Positions 1 to 8,000 of a stretch of 64,000 bases of DNA are shown one piece after another. The notes under the pieces were generated by a model. That model did not search any database, had not been told where the DNA came from, and saw only the letters and a list, made by a program, of their open reading frames with translations. How positions within the stretch are numbered: position 1 is the first letter of the stretch; the number at the start of each line of letters is the position of its first letter. The DNA comes from Lachnospiraceae bacterium (GTDB lineage Bacteria; Bacillota; Clostridia; Lachnospirales; Lachnospiraceae): the NCBI GenBank assembly GCA_017542245.1, contig JAFXXN010000192.1, forward strand, positions 16,255-80,254, written 5' to 3'. A program made the position numbers and the translations under genes.

Positions 1-1029
1 CTGCATCCGGATCCTGATACTTTGGCACTCCTTCCCTGGAGACCGGAACACGGTTCAGTAATCAGGATGTACTGTGGTATAACATATCCGGATGGTACCC
101 CCATCGAATGTGACACCAGGACCTTTTTGAAAAGAGCTGTTGATGCTGCTGCAAAGAAAGGCTATTCTTTCTCATTTGGATCAGAGCTTGAATTTTATCT
201 GTTTGAATTGGATGATAACGGCAACCCTACTGTTATTCCTCATGATCATGCCAGCTATATGGACATTGCTCCAAGCGACAAAGGCGAAAATGTACGTCGT
301 GAAATCTGCCTTACTTTAGAGCGTATGGGCATCCGTCCCGAAAGCTCACATCATGAGATCGGTCCCGGTCAGAACGAAATAAATTTCCGTTTTTCCGATG
401 CATTAAATGCCGCAGATAATGCAATGACATTCCGTACTGTCGTAAAAACTATGGCTCATAGGAACGGTCTTTACGCTGACTTCTCACCTCTTCCTATTAA
501 GGATGCCCCCGGAAACGGCTTTCACATCAGTATTTCTGTAAACAGCTCTTCTGATTCGTCCGATTCCGATAATGATAATCTGGCGACTATGCGGTATATG
601 CTCGCAGGCATCCTTGAAAAGATAGAAGATATGACTCTCTTTTTCAATCCACAAAAAGATTCTTATTTAAGACTTGGACACAACAAAGCTCCCAAGTATA
701 TCTCCTGGTCACATGAAAACCGTTCTCAGCTGGTCAGGATCCCGGCGGATTCACATGGACACGCAAGAGCAGAACTCAGATCTCCTGATCCTTCGGCCAA
801 TCCATACCTGGCTTACGGTCTGCTCATCTACGCCGGCCTATATGGTATTGAAAACAAACTGGTACTTCCCGAAGCCGCTAACATCAATTTCTTTAAAGCC
901 GATAAATCCACCCTGTCTAAGTTCAGCCAGCTTCCGGATTCACTCGAACTTGCGAAAAGAAATGCTTCAAGCAGTGATTTCATTAAGAATCTTGTTCCTG
1001 CAGAGATTCTCGAATTATATTGCAGATAA
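1..1029 (+). CDS. glnA: Glutamine synthetase, C-terminal part (gene enters from the left edge)
   Basis: The frame is open from base 1 and ends in TAA at 1027-1029, so about the last 342 residues are present and the N-terminal beta-grasp domain lies outside the window. The fold is the glutamine synthetase catalytic domain: a GSELEFYLF metal-site strand, the ATP/glutamate region with NEINFRF, GNGFHISIS, and the late segment with RSQLVRIP followed by RAELRSPDPSANPYLA. These match the ATP- and glutamate-binding loops of the family. The enzyme makes glutamine from glutamate, ammonia and ATP in the cytosol and is the main ammonium entry point. An ANTAR-domain antiterminator follows 39 bp downstream, an arrangement known for glnA-glnR of Clostridium saccharobutylicum, which suggests nitrogen control by antitermination. 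The exact GS subclass cannot be settled without the N-terminus. Confidence 0.93.
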   Translation: MHPDPDTLALLPWRPEHGSVIRMYCGITYPDGTPIECDTRTFLKRAVDAAAKKGYSFSFGSELEFYLFELDDNGNPTVIPHDHASYMDIAPSDKGENVRREICLTLERMGIRPESSHHEIGPGQNEINFRFSDALNAADNAMTFRTVVKTMAHRNGLYADFSPLPIKDAPGNGFHISISVNSSSDSSDSDNDNLATMRYMLAGILEKIEDMTLFFNPQKDSYLRLGHNKAPKYISWSHENRSQLVRIPADSHGHARAELRSPDPSANPYLAYGLLIYAGLYGIENKLVLPEAANINFFKADKSTLSKFSQLPDSLELAKRNASSSDFIKNLVPAEILELYCR

Positions 1030-1068
1030 TCCATAGATACCCTATGAAAGTTGAGAGGAGGGAAATGC

Positions 1069-1647
1069 TTGGATCAATCAGAACGCGTATATAGTGTGCT
1101 TATAGTTTCTTCGTCTAAAAGCTTTTTAGATCTGATGGCAGAAAATCTGCCGGAAGCAGGATTCAGCCCTGTACACACCGCCCCTACCATCAGTGCCGCA
1201 AGACGGAAGACAGGTGATTTTTCATACGATTTCATTTTTATAAATTCACCCCTTTCCGACGATATCGGGACCAGATTTGCAATAGATATTTGCAGCACTT
1301 CAGTTGTCCTGCTTCTGGTTAACAGTGAAATATACGAAGATATAAACTATAAAGTTTCAAAGCATGGCGTATTTACTCTTGCAAAGCCATTTTCCAAAGC
1401 CATGATATCCACAGCTATCAATTGGATGGCCAGTGCCCGTGAGATAATTAACAAATCTCAGAAGAAAACAAGCACCGTTGAAGAAAAAATGAGCGAGATC
1501 AGAGCTGTTAACCGTGCAAAGTGGCTTCTTATTAATGAACTTAATATGAGTGAACCAGAGGCTCACCGTTATATAGGCAAGCAGGCCATGGACAGATGTG
1601 TATCAAAAGGTACAGTGGCAAATGAGATTATAAATACATATACATAA
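1069..1647 (+). CDS. ANTAR-domain antiterminator with degenerate receiver domain (GlnR-like)
   Basis: The C-terminal third has the ANTAR pattern: a helical AKWLLINELNMSEPEAHRYI segment and a short final helix, known to bind two-hairpin RNA and prevent termination. The N-terminal 115 residues have receiver-like alternation (VLIVSSSKS, FIFINSPLS, a late FTLAKPF with the conserved Lys-Pro). However, the usual acidic pair and phospho-acceptor Asp are replaced by Ser/Asn, so phosphorylation control is unlikely. The longest frame would begin at TTG 1051, but that codon precedes the ribosome binding site GAGGAGGG at 1055-1062. TTG 1069 sits 6 bp after it and is the preferred start. It directly follows glnA, so the likely target is glnA-type leader RNA, which lies outside this window. 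Family assignment is firm; the target is inferred. Confidence 0.85.
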   Translation: MDQSERVYSVLIVSSSKSFLDLMAENLPEAGFSPVHTAPTISAARRKTGDFSYDFIFINSPLSDDIGTRFAIDICSTSVVLLLVNSEIYEDINYKVSKHGVFTLAKPFSKAMISTAINWMASAREIINKSQKKTSTVEEKMSEIRAVNRAKWLLINELNMSEPEAHRYIGKQAMDRCVSKGTVANEIINTYT

Positions 1648-1697
1648 AAACAGCTATCATAATCGACGTAAAACCCGACCATGACAGCTGTTTTTTT
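1646..1697. terminator. Bidirectional rho-independent terminator between the ANTAR gene and thioredoxin
   Basis: An inverted repeat pairs AACAGCTATCAT (1649-1660) with ATGACAGCTGTT (1681-1692), with one mismatch. It is followed by a T run on the plus strand and preceded by an A run, so it can serve both converging transcripts. Confidence 0.8.
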
Positions 1698-1714
1698 GTT
1701 CTTAAATATTCAAG

Positions 1715-2023
1715 TTATTTTAACATTTCCAATATCTTTTCCTTTGGCTGTACTCCTACCTGTTTAGCTGCTACTTCACCTTCTTTTAATACCACAAGAG
1801 TAGGTATGCTCATAACACCAAAGCTTTCCGCAAGGTCAGGTTCATCATCCACATTAACCTTTCCAACGATATATTCGGGATATTCCTCAGCTATTTTGTC
1901 CACAATAGGCGATACCATCTTGCATGGGCCGCACCAATCTGCAAAAAAATCAATAAGAACTGTCTTCTGACTATTCCTGATTTCTTCAAAATTTTTCTCT
2001 GTTATACTGATCACTGCCATCAT
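1715..2023 (-). CDS. trxA: Thioredoxin
   Basis: A 102-residue protein of normal thioredoxin length with the active-site motif WCGPCK in the context FFADWCGPCKMVSP, the buried Asp before it, and the cis-proline loop SIPTLVV. It is a cytosolic disulfide reductase that supplies electrons to target enzymes through thioredoxin reductase, which is not in this window. Two adjacent ATG codons compete for the start. The ribosome binding site GGAAAGGAAGGG at 2029-2040 favours ATG 2023 or 2020. It lies 21 bp after the aminotransferase gene on the same strand and is probably the last gene of that operon; the bidirectional terminator follows. Confidence 0.95.
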   Translation of the reverse strand: MMAVISITEKNFEEIRNSQKTVLIDFFADWCGPCKMVSPIVDKIAEEYPEYIVGKVNVDDEPDLAESFGVMSIPTLVVLKEGEVAAKQVGVQPKEKILEMLK

Positions 2024-2044
2024 CAATACCCTTCCTTTCCATAA

Positions 2045-3214
2045 TTAATCTGCTTTTCTGTATTTTTTTACAAATCTCTCAATTCTTTCCAATGCCTCTT
2101 TAATCTTATCTATAGAATAAGCATAGGAAATCCTCAAATAACCCTCACCACTGTACCCGAACGCCGTTCCGGGAACAACAGCCACTTTTTCTTCCTGTAA
2201 AAGCTTTGTAGCAAATTCTTCAGAAGTCATACCGGTACTTTTAATACACGGAAATACATAAAATGCACCTCTGGCCTCAAAGCAATCCAGTCCCATGTTC
2301 CTCAGTGCATGAAGAAGATATCTGCGGCGCTGGTCATAAGCCTCTGTCATCATTTCCACATCCAGGTCTCCATGCTTAAGTGCTTCTATAGCAGCATACT
2401 GGCTGGTGGTAGGGGCGCACATTATGGAAAACTGATGTAGTTTGGTCATCTGCTTTATTATCTCAGCCGGACCTGCAGCATATCCAAGTCTCCATCCTGT
2501 CATTGCATAGGACTTTGAAAATCCGTTTATCACTATAGTTCTTTCCTTCATTCCGTCTAATGAAGCTATAGATGTATGCTGTCCGCCATATGTCAGCTCG
2601 GCATATATCTCATCCGACAAAACAAAAAGGTCTTTTTCCTTTATGATATCTATGATCTTTTCAAGATCCTCTTTTGCCATTACTGCGCCTGTCGGATTAT
2701 TTGGAAACGGAAGAACCAATACCTTTGTTTTTTCTGTACATGCATCTTGGATCTGCTTTGCAGTCAGTTTAAACTCATCTTCCGCCTTCAGTTCTATTAT
2801 AACCGGCTTGCCGCCTGCCATTATTACACATGGTTCATAAGAAACATAACTGGGTTGAGGGACAAGTACTTCATCTCCCGGATCAAGCATGACACGAAGC
2901 GCGATATCTATAGCTTCACTACCGCCTATAGTGACAATCGTCTCTGTTTTCCAGTCATAACAAATATTAAATCTTCTGTGCATATACCTGCATATCTCTT
3001 CCCTCAGTTCTTTAAGACCTGAGTTCGAAGTATAGTAAGTTCTGCCTTTTTCTAATGAGTATATTCCCTCTTCCCTTATATGCCAGGGTGTATCAAAATC
3101 GGGTTCGCCAACTCCAAGCGAAATTGCATCTTTCATCTCATGAACGATGTCAAAGAATTTCCTGATTCCGGAAGGTTTTATCTCTGTAATAGTTTTATTT
3201 AACGGATTTCTCAT
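2045..3214 (-). CDS. Class I/II PLP-dependent aminotransferase
   Basis: A 389-residue fold-type I aminotransferase. The PLP lysine lies in NGFSKSYAMTGWRLGY, with the upstream LPFPNNPTGA and LSDEIYAEL segments holding the conserved Asn and Asp/Tyr that hold the cofactor, and a C-terminal YLRISYA substrate-carboxylate arginine. This is the aspartate/aromatic/alanine aminotransferase group Ig-like; the specific amino acid cannot be read from the sequence. It lies 39 bp downstream of an Lrp/AsnC regulator gene, a pairing common in Lachnospiraceae, suggesting that the regulator senses an amino acid handled by this enzyme. Length and motifs are complete with no sign of damage. Confidence 0.93.
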   Translation of the reverse strand: MRNPLNKTITEIKPSGIRKFFDIVHEMKDAISLGVGEPDFDTPWHIREEGIYSLEKGRTYYTSNSGLKELREEICRYMHRRFNICYDWKTETIVTIGGSEAIDIALRVMLDPGDEVLVPQPSYVSYEPCVIMAGGKPVIIELKAEDEFKLTAKQIQDACTEKTKVLVLPFPNNPTGAVMAKEDLEKIIDIIKEKDLFVLSDEIYAELTYGGQHTSIASLDGMKERTIVINGFSKSYAMTGWRLGYAAGPAEIIKQMTKLHQFSIMCAPTTSQYAAIEALKHGDLDVEMMTEAYDQRRRYLLHALRNMGLDCFEARGAFYVFPCIKSTGMTSEEFATKLLQEEKVAVVPGTAFGYSGEGYLRISYAYSIDKIKEALERIERFVKKYRKAD

Positions 3215-3253
3215 TTTTTAAGCCTCTTCAAAAACCGGATATTATTTTATCTA

Positions 3254-3745
3254 TCAGTATGACATCGTGATTCTGGGATCGTCACTCTCAAACTGCATAA
3301 TAAGACCCTGATCCTTATATTTTTTAAGTACAAAATGGGTTGCAGTACTCATTATAGATTCCATAGGCGCCAGCTTTTCGAATACAAAACGTGATACCTC
3401 ACGCATACTTTTTCCCCTAATGATCACGGTCAGGTCAAATCCTCCCGACATAAGATATACCGACTCAACCTCATCAAATTTATATATTCTTTCGGCTATA
3501 TTATCAAAGCCCTGTCCTCTTTGAGGAGTAACCTTTACTTCTATCAATGCTGTCACTTTTTCATCCGAAACCTTATCCCAGTCAATAAGAGTAGGATATC
3601 CGCAGATTATCTTATCTGCTTCCATTTCCGCAATAGCAGTCGTGATCTCTTCTTCAGTACTCCCAAGCATTATGGCCAATTCGTTTAAATCTGTCTTTGC
3701 ATTCTTTGCCAAAACTCTAAGGATTTTTTCTTTAAGTTCTTTCAT
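3254..3745 (-). CDS. Lrp/AsnC-family transcriptional regulator
   Basis: A 163-residue protein with an N-terminal winged helix (residues 1-60, LKEKILRVLAKNAKTDLNELA) and a C-terminal RAM/ACT-like effector domain (residues 65-145) containing the VESVYLMSGGFDLTVIIRG pattern typical of Lrp ligand-binding domains. Such proteins form octamers that bind amino acids and wrap DNA. Its start codon overlaps the last 4 bases of the upstream gene, so the two are translationally coupled. The aminotransferase 39 bp downstream is the likely regulated partner, though regulation is inferred from position only. Confidence 0.93.
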   Translation of the reverse strand: MKELKEKILRVLAKNAKTDLNELAIMLGSTEEEITTAIAEMEADKIICGYPTLIDWDKVSDEKVTALIEVKVTPQRGQGFDNIAERIYKFDEVESVYLMSGGFDLTVIIRGKSMREVSRFVFEKLAPMESIMSTATHFVLKKYKDQGLIMQFESDDPRITMSY

Positions 3746-4257
3746 TTTAAGTTTCCTTTCAAATATCTTACAGTATCGCCTACAACCGTTCTTGCTCTTT
3801 CCTTTGTGGTATAGCCTATAAGCGATGCGTTAATCCCATGTGCAGATAACAGGCTTAATGTTTCACCGGGATTTTGTACCGTAAATATATGGCTTCCGGT
3901 ACTGTCGGCCTCCTCATATGGATTTATGTCCACAAAATCACACAGTTCTATAACATGCTGGTCTATAGTTATATTCTTTAGTTCAACACACAGTCCCGTA
4001 TCAAGTTCTTCACCAAGTTTCCAAAGAGCTCCGAATATACCATCTGCCCCGCAGCTTACAAATGTGGAGAAGCTTGTCATTTCTTTTACCGATAAATACT
4101 CCTTTTGTTTTTTCATCTCCGTTTCGAGGAGTATCTTTATATCTCTTAAATATCTTTCGGAATAGATACGGGCCAGTTCTTTTCTTCTGTCATTAAGTAT
4201 CTTTTCTGCCGTCATCAGGCCTGCTGTCCCGAGCATTATTATGGCTTTTTCTCCCAT
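3742..4257 (-). CDS. AIR synthase-related / HypE-like protein, short form
   Basis: A 171-residue protein whose second half matches the C-terminal ATP-binding domain of the AIRS/HypE superfamily: a VSCGADGIFGALWKLGE helix, then CVELKNITIDQHVIELCDFVDINPYEE, and a final INASLIGYTTKERARTVV strand. The normal N-terminal domain of about 130 residues is missing, so this is either a natural half-protein or a degenerate relic. The first 60 residues form amphipathic helices. It overlaps the Lrp regulator gene by 4 bases and begins the part of the operon after a small membrane peptide. No hydrogenase maturation genes are nearby, so a HypE role is not supported. Superfamily likely, function unknown. Confidence 0.65.
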   Translation of the reverse strand: MGEKAIIMLGTAGLMTAEKILNDRRKELARIYSERYLRDIKILLETEMKKQKEYLSVKEMTSFSTFVSCGADGIFGALWKLGEELDTGLCVELKNITIDQHVIELCDFVDINPYEEADSTGSHIFTVQNPGETLSLLSAHGINASLIGYTTKERARTVVGDTVRYLKGNLK

Positions 4258-4302
4258 CTTTAGTACCTGCTTAGTTGAATTTAACGCCGGACTATGATAT
4301 AA

Positions 4303-4407
4303 TTACGGAACAAGTGCAGCAACAACAGATGCAACCAGCGCTGCAACAAGTATGATGACTATGATAAGTGTAAATATTTTTTTTGTTTTTTTGCTGTAAA
4401 GATTCAT
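4303..4407 (-). CDS. Small hydrophobic membrane peptide, 34 residues
   Basis: The open frame begins at ATG 4407 with GGAGA at 4415-4419 as ribosome binding site (7-base spacing) and ends in TAA at 4303-4305. It codes for a lysine-rich N-terminus (MNLYSKKTKKIF) followed by one strongly hydrophobic segment of about 20 residues (LIIVIILVAALVASVVAALV). This predicts a single-pass membrane peptide with its N-terminus inside. It lies 45 bp upstream of the AIRS-like gene in the same direction and may be the first gene of that operon. Such tiny proteins are often missed in annotation; the function is unknown. A good ribosome site and a coherent charged/hydrophobic layout support it. Confidence 0.6.
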   Translation of the reverse strand: MNLYSKKTKKIFTLIIVIILVAALVASVVAALVP

Positions 4408-4490
4408 GCTATGTTCTCCATTCTGTTGATAATATAATATTACACTTTTCTTTATCCTGTCCGGAAAAATAAAAGTGAGGAAGGACTGTT

Positions 4491-5111
4491 ATGAAAATTC
4501 CCGTATTCGGGCTGGTAATGATATTTGTTATCTGGCTCTCATATGAATTAAAAAAACATACTAAAGAAGAAGCCAAAACACATAAGGATTTCTGGGAACG
4601 AGAACGCAAATCCGGTTTTATTCCAAGGAAAAGCACCTCTGATATCCATTATATAACAATAACTGAAAGCTTTCTTCCCGTTGACAGGGGCGATGATACC
4701 AGTGAATTAAATGTTCTCTGCAAAAGGATATTAAACTTCTCCGATAAAAAAATCGCAGATCTGTCGTCCATGACCAACACCGAATTAAAAGAAAAATACG
4801 GAACCGCAAATTTTACAAGCCTTTCGGAAGCAGATACTAATTTTACAAATCTTGTTCCTCTCCTTGGCAGACTTTGCGAACTTCTTTATGAAGAAGGACG
4901 GCTCGCCGAAGCAGAGACTGCTGCCTTATTCTGTGTTGATTCAGGAATAATGACTTATCCTGTGTTATATACTCTCGGAAATATCTATTCCGTCATCGAT
5001 GACAAAGAAAGACTCGACCAGCTTATAAGTAAAGCCGAAACCCAACCGTCATGTCAGGAACGTACTTTAAATATGCTGAAAGCTCTTTCTTCATCGTCTT
5101 CTTCTGATTAA
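4491..5111 (+). CDS. Membrane-anchored hypothetical protein with helical repeat-like domain
   Basis: A 206-residue protein starting at ATG 4491 after AGTGAGGAAGGA. Residues 2-20 form a membrane anchor (IPVFGLVMIFVIWLSYEL), followed by a charged linker. The C-terminal half (about residues 110-200) is helical and TPR-like (LLGRLCELLYEEGRLAEAETAALFCVDSGI, then YTLGNIYSVIDD), and the protein ends in a serine run before an Asp. It converges on nth with a 9-bp gap. I do not recognise a named family. A role as a membrane-tethered protein-interaction module is possible but inferred from shape only. Confidence 0.75.
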   Translation: MKIPVFGLVMIFVIWLSYELKKHTKEEAKTHKDFWERERKSGFIPRKSTSDIHYITITESFLPVDRGDDTSELNVLCKRILNFSDKKIADLSSMTNTELKEKYGTANFTSLSEADTNFTNLVPLLGRLCELLYEEGRLAEAETAALFCVDSGIMTYPVLYTLGNIYSVIDDKERLDQLISKAETQPSCQERTLNMLKALSSSSSSD

Positions 5112-5120
5112 GTAATATTT

Positions 5121-5750
5121 TTATGCTTTTGCCGACGGACAATAATCTTTTAATCCGCAGATTTCACATTTGGGTCTACCTGATATACACACATTTCTTC
5201 CGTGATCGATCAGTTGAAGATTTAATCTTAGCCAATGTTCCTTCGGAATTATCTTCATGAGTTCAAATTCGGCTTTAACTGCATCATCAGTATCGGTTAA
5301 TCCCAGAAGCCTGGATATCCTTTTTACATGAGTATCAACTACAATACTGTCATCATTATATATATGACATCTTATGACATTTGCAGTTTTTCTACCTACA
5401 CCAGGAAGTCCTGTAAGCTCCTCAAGACTGCTCGGAACTTTTCCGTCATATGATGAAAGAAGCACAGCCGCACATTCTTTTATATGCTTTGCTTTTGATC
5501 TGAAATACCCTGCGGGTCTTACATCTTCTTCCAGTTCGTTTATGTCTGCAGAAGCAAAATCTTCCAATGTTCTGTATTTTTTATAAAGTGTTTTTGTTAT
5601 TATATTTACCCTTGCATCTGTACACTGAGCGCTTAAGATTGTTGCAAATAACAGCTGCCAGTCAGTTTCATACTCCAGATAGCATTTTTCGTCCGGGTAA
5701 AGCTCATCCAGCTTGTTTAATATTGCCGTAATCCGTTCCTTTTTTCGCAA
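5121..5750 (-). CDS. nth: Endonuclease III (DNA glycosylase/AP lyase)
   Basis: A 209-residue protein of normal length. It has the helix-hairpin-helix motif LTGLPGVGRKTANVI with the catalytic lysine, the catalytic aspartate in VVDTHVKRISRLLGL, and a [4Fe-4S] cluster loop with spacing C-X6-C-X2-C-X5-C near residues 188-204. The enzyme removes oxidised pyrimidines and cuts the abasic site in base excision repair. The likely start is TTG 5750, 6 bases after GGAGAG; no ATG lies nearby in frame. It sits between unrelated genes and appears to be a single-gene unit. Confidence 0.96.
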   Translation of the reverse strand: MRKKERITAILNKLDELYPDEKCYLEYETDWQLLFATILSAQCTDARVNIITKTLYKKYRTLEDFASADINELEEDVRPAGYFRSKAKHIKECAAVLLSSYDGKVPSSLEELTGLPGVGRKTANVIRCHIYNDDSIVVDTHVKRISRLLGLTDTDDAVKAEFELMKIIPKEHWLRLNLQLIDHGRNVCISGRPKCEICGLKDYCPSAKA

Positions 5751-5800
5751 ATTATCTCTCCGGTAAATTAATTCTTTTCTTTAGTTCTATCCATTTTATC

Positions 5801-7933
5801 TTAAGTAAGATAAGGAGGAAGATTCTTCATGCACACCCCTGAACGCGGTTTAAGACGAAGGCTTATTACTCCGTTCTCGGGACGATATACTATGGCTGAA
5901 GGAGTAAATCCTTCATCACTTGTTTCCATAAGCCTTACCATGGTTTCATGATCCGTAGAACCAAGCTCCCAGACAGGTATATCAACCGTTTCCCATGTAT
6001 CATTATTATTTATTGCTATAACAAATCTATGATGTCTGTCAAATCTTCCGTAACATATAATGCCATGTCTTCCTGCCAGATACTTTAACGACCCGGTCTT
6101 TAAAGTTTCATAATCGCGGTGCAGTTTTATAAGATCCTTATGATATCTTATAAGTTCCGTATCTTCTCTGCCCCACGGATATGTCCTTCTGCTATCCGGA
6201 TCCGTCCATCCGCAAAGTCCGGCTTCATCTCCGTAATATATTGTCGGAGCTCCCGGCCATGTCATCTGGATAAGAACAGCTTCCCTCATCACCGAAGGTC
6301 TTATGCCAAGTGACGCCGCATCGCTTCCTGCTGTATTAAGCCTTCCGCATCTGCCATGGGTTCTCGTCATAAATCGGGAATGATCATGATTCGAAAGTTC
6401 ATTCATCGCCGTCTGTAAAGACTGCCAGTTCATGCGGGACATATGATAAAGCATTGCTCCGTAAAATGCCTCATGATTATTCAGAAGATCAGCGCGAAAG
6501 TGGTCGTTGTGCTTTTCAAGCCCTGTAAGAAACCATGTAACCGGCTCCATAAATGCTTCATAATTCATGATGGTATCCCACTCATCACCCTGAAGCCATT
6601 TCCATGAAGCTTCATAGTTTTCTGCCAAAATGATTGCTTCCGGATTCGCTGCCTTAACTTCACTTCTGAATCTTTTCCAGAATTTATGGTTATATTCTTC
6701 TGAAAAACCCAAGTCGGCAGCTACATCCAGTCTCCATCCGTCAGCATTAAACGGCGGAGAAACCCATTTCTTTCCTATACCTATTATATAGTCTTCCAGT
6801 TCCTTAGAGCCCTCATAATTTAACTTAGGCAAAGTTTTATGCCCCCACCAGCCATCATAATCATCATTATCCGGCCAGTTTTCAGAATAAAACTTAAAGA
6901 AATCTCTGTATGGACTGTCAGCACTTACATATGCTCCGGGCTCATATCCCCTGTCGGCTCCGTAAATCTTCTGTTTGTCCATCCATTTATTAAATGAACC
7001 GCAGTGGTTAAACACACCGTCCAGTATAACTCTCATGCCTCTTCTGTGGATTTCGGAAACAAACATAGAAAAAAAGTTATTGCTGGCTTCAAGATTTCTT
7101 TTATCTGTTACACGGTTTCTGTACCGTTCCGCATAAATATTGTCATTTGTATTATCCGGAAGTATATCTCCGGTATCATAAGGAATGATTGTAAAATGCG
7201 GATCTATATAATCGTAATCCTGTATATCATATTTATGATTTGAAGGTGATACAAACAACGGATTGAAATATATAACCTCAACTCCAAGATCCTGCAGATA
7301 GTCCAGCTTATTTAAGACTCCCGTAAGATCTCCTCCGTAAAATCTCCTGATATCATCACATTCAGGATTTGAATGCCAGTTATATACCTTCTCAATATGC
7401 TTTCCAAGGTATGCATATTCATGATTCAATACTTCGTTGCTGCCATTTCCGTTACAGAAACGGTCAACGAATATCTGATACATTACCGCACCTTTGGCCC
7501 AGTCAGGAGTCTTAAATCCCGGCATGATCTTAAAATTATATGTCGGATCAAGTTCATCTGTAACACCAACCTGATTGTAATAGTAATACTTTTCGCCGCA
7601 CCATATCAGAAAATAATATTCGATGTTCTCTGACCCGACAACGAATGACGTCTCATAATAATCGAATAGGTCGTCCGATTCCACAACTGTCATTTGCATG
7701 CGGGTCTCACCGATAACCAGAACGGTAGCGAAAACATTCCCTCTGGCAGTTCTGAGTCTCAGCCTGACTTTTTCGCCTGCTTCCGGTTCCGCCGGGATCC
7801 TGTATTGATCGGTTCCATCCGAAAAAACAGCACGTCGGATAAACTCACGAACCATAAATGCGGTATTGGAGCCTGACATATTCTCCACCGGTGCATAATT
7901 CTGTTCAGTTTGAACTTTATGTCCAAATTCCAT
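5801..7933 (-). CDS. Glycoside hydrolase family 13 alpha-glucan hydrolase (neopullulanase/cyclomaltodextrinase-like)
   Basis: A 710-residue GH13 enzyme. An N-terminal beta-rich domain (about residues 25-140) of the CBM34/early-set type precedes the catalytic barrel starting at WAKGAVMYQIFVDRF. Conserved regions are present: ILDGVFNHCG (region I), DGWRLDVAADL with the nucleophile Asp (II), IILAENYEASW with the acid/base Glu (III) and ELSNHDHSRF (IV). A C-terminal beta domain with the GVISLRLKPRSGVCM ending closes the protein. No signal peptide is visible, so it probably acts in the cytosol on imported maltodextrins or cyclodextrins. A strong ribosome site before ATG 7933 is lacking; GGGAGAAAG lies 24 bases upstream, separated by the palindrome CCGTAATTACGG, so the true start is uncertain. 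Confidence 0.9.
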   Translation of the reverse strand: MEFGHKVQTEQNYAPVENMSGSNTAFMVREFIRRAVFSDGTDQYRIPAEPEAGEKVRLRLRTARGNVFATVLVIGETRMQMTVVESDDLFDYYETSFVVGSENIEYYFLIWCGEKYYYYNQVGVTDELDPTYNFKIMPGFKTPDWAKGAVMYQIFVDRFCNGNGSNEVLNHEYAYLGKHIEKVYNWHSNPECDDIRRFYGGDLTGVLNKLDYLQDLGVEVIYFNPLFVSPSNHKYDIQDYDYIDPHFTIIPYDTGDILPDNTNDNIYAERYRNRVTDKRNLEASNNFFSMFVSEIHRRGMRVILDGVFNHCGSFNKWMDKQKIYGADRGYEPGAYVSADSPYRDFFKFYSENWPDNDDYDGWWGHKTLPKLNYEGSKELEDYIIGIGKKWVSPPFNADGWRLDVAADLGFSEEYNHKFWKRFRSEVKAANPEAIILAENYEASWKWLQGDEWDTIMNYEAFMEPVTWFLTGLEKHNDHFRADLLNNHEAFYGAMLYHMSRMNWQSLQTAMNELSNHDHSRFMTRTHGRCGRLNTAGSDAASLGIRPSVMREAVLIQMTWPGAPTIYYGDEAGLCGWTDPDSRRTYPWGREDTELIRYHKDLIKLHRDYETLKTGSLKYLAGRHGIICYGRFDRHHRFVIAINNNDTWETVDIPVWELGSTDHETMVRLMETSDEGFTPSAIVYRPENGVISLRLKPRSGVCMKNLPPYLT

Positions 7934-7944
7934 CGTTTTTCTTA

Positions 7945-7956
7945 CCGTAATTACGG
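7945..7956. promoter_or_regulatory. 12-bp perfect palindrome before the GH13 gene
   Basis: CCGTAATTACGG lies 11 bp upstream of the annotated start, between it and a GGGAGAAAG sequence. It could be an operator or a small hairpin acting on translation start. No function is shown by the sequence itself. Confidence 0.4.
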
Positions 7957-8000
7957 CTTTCTCCCAAAAATAAAATCTGATATGCTTTGATAATCCGTAC

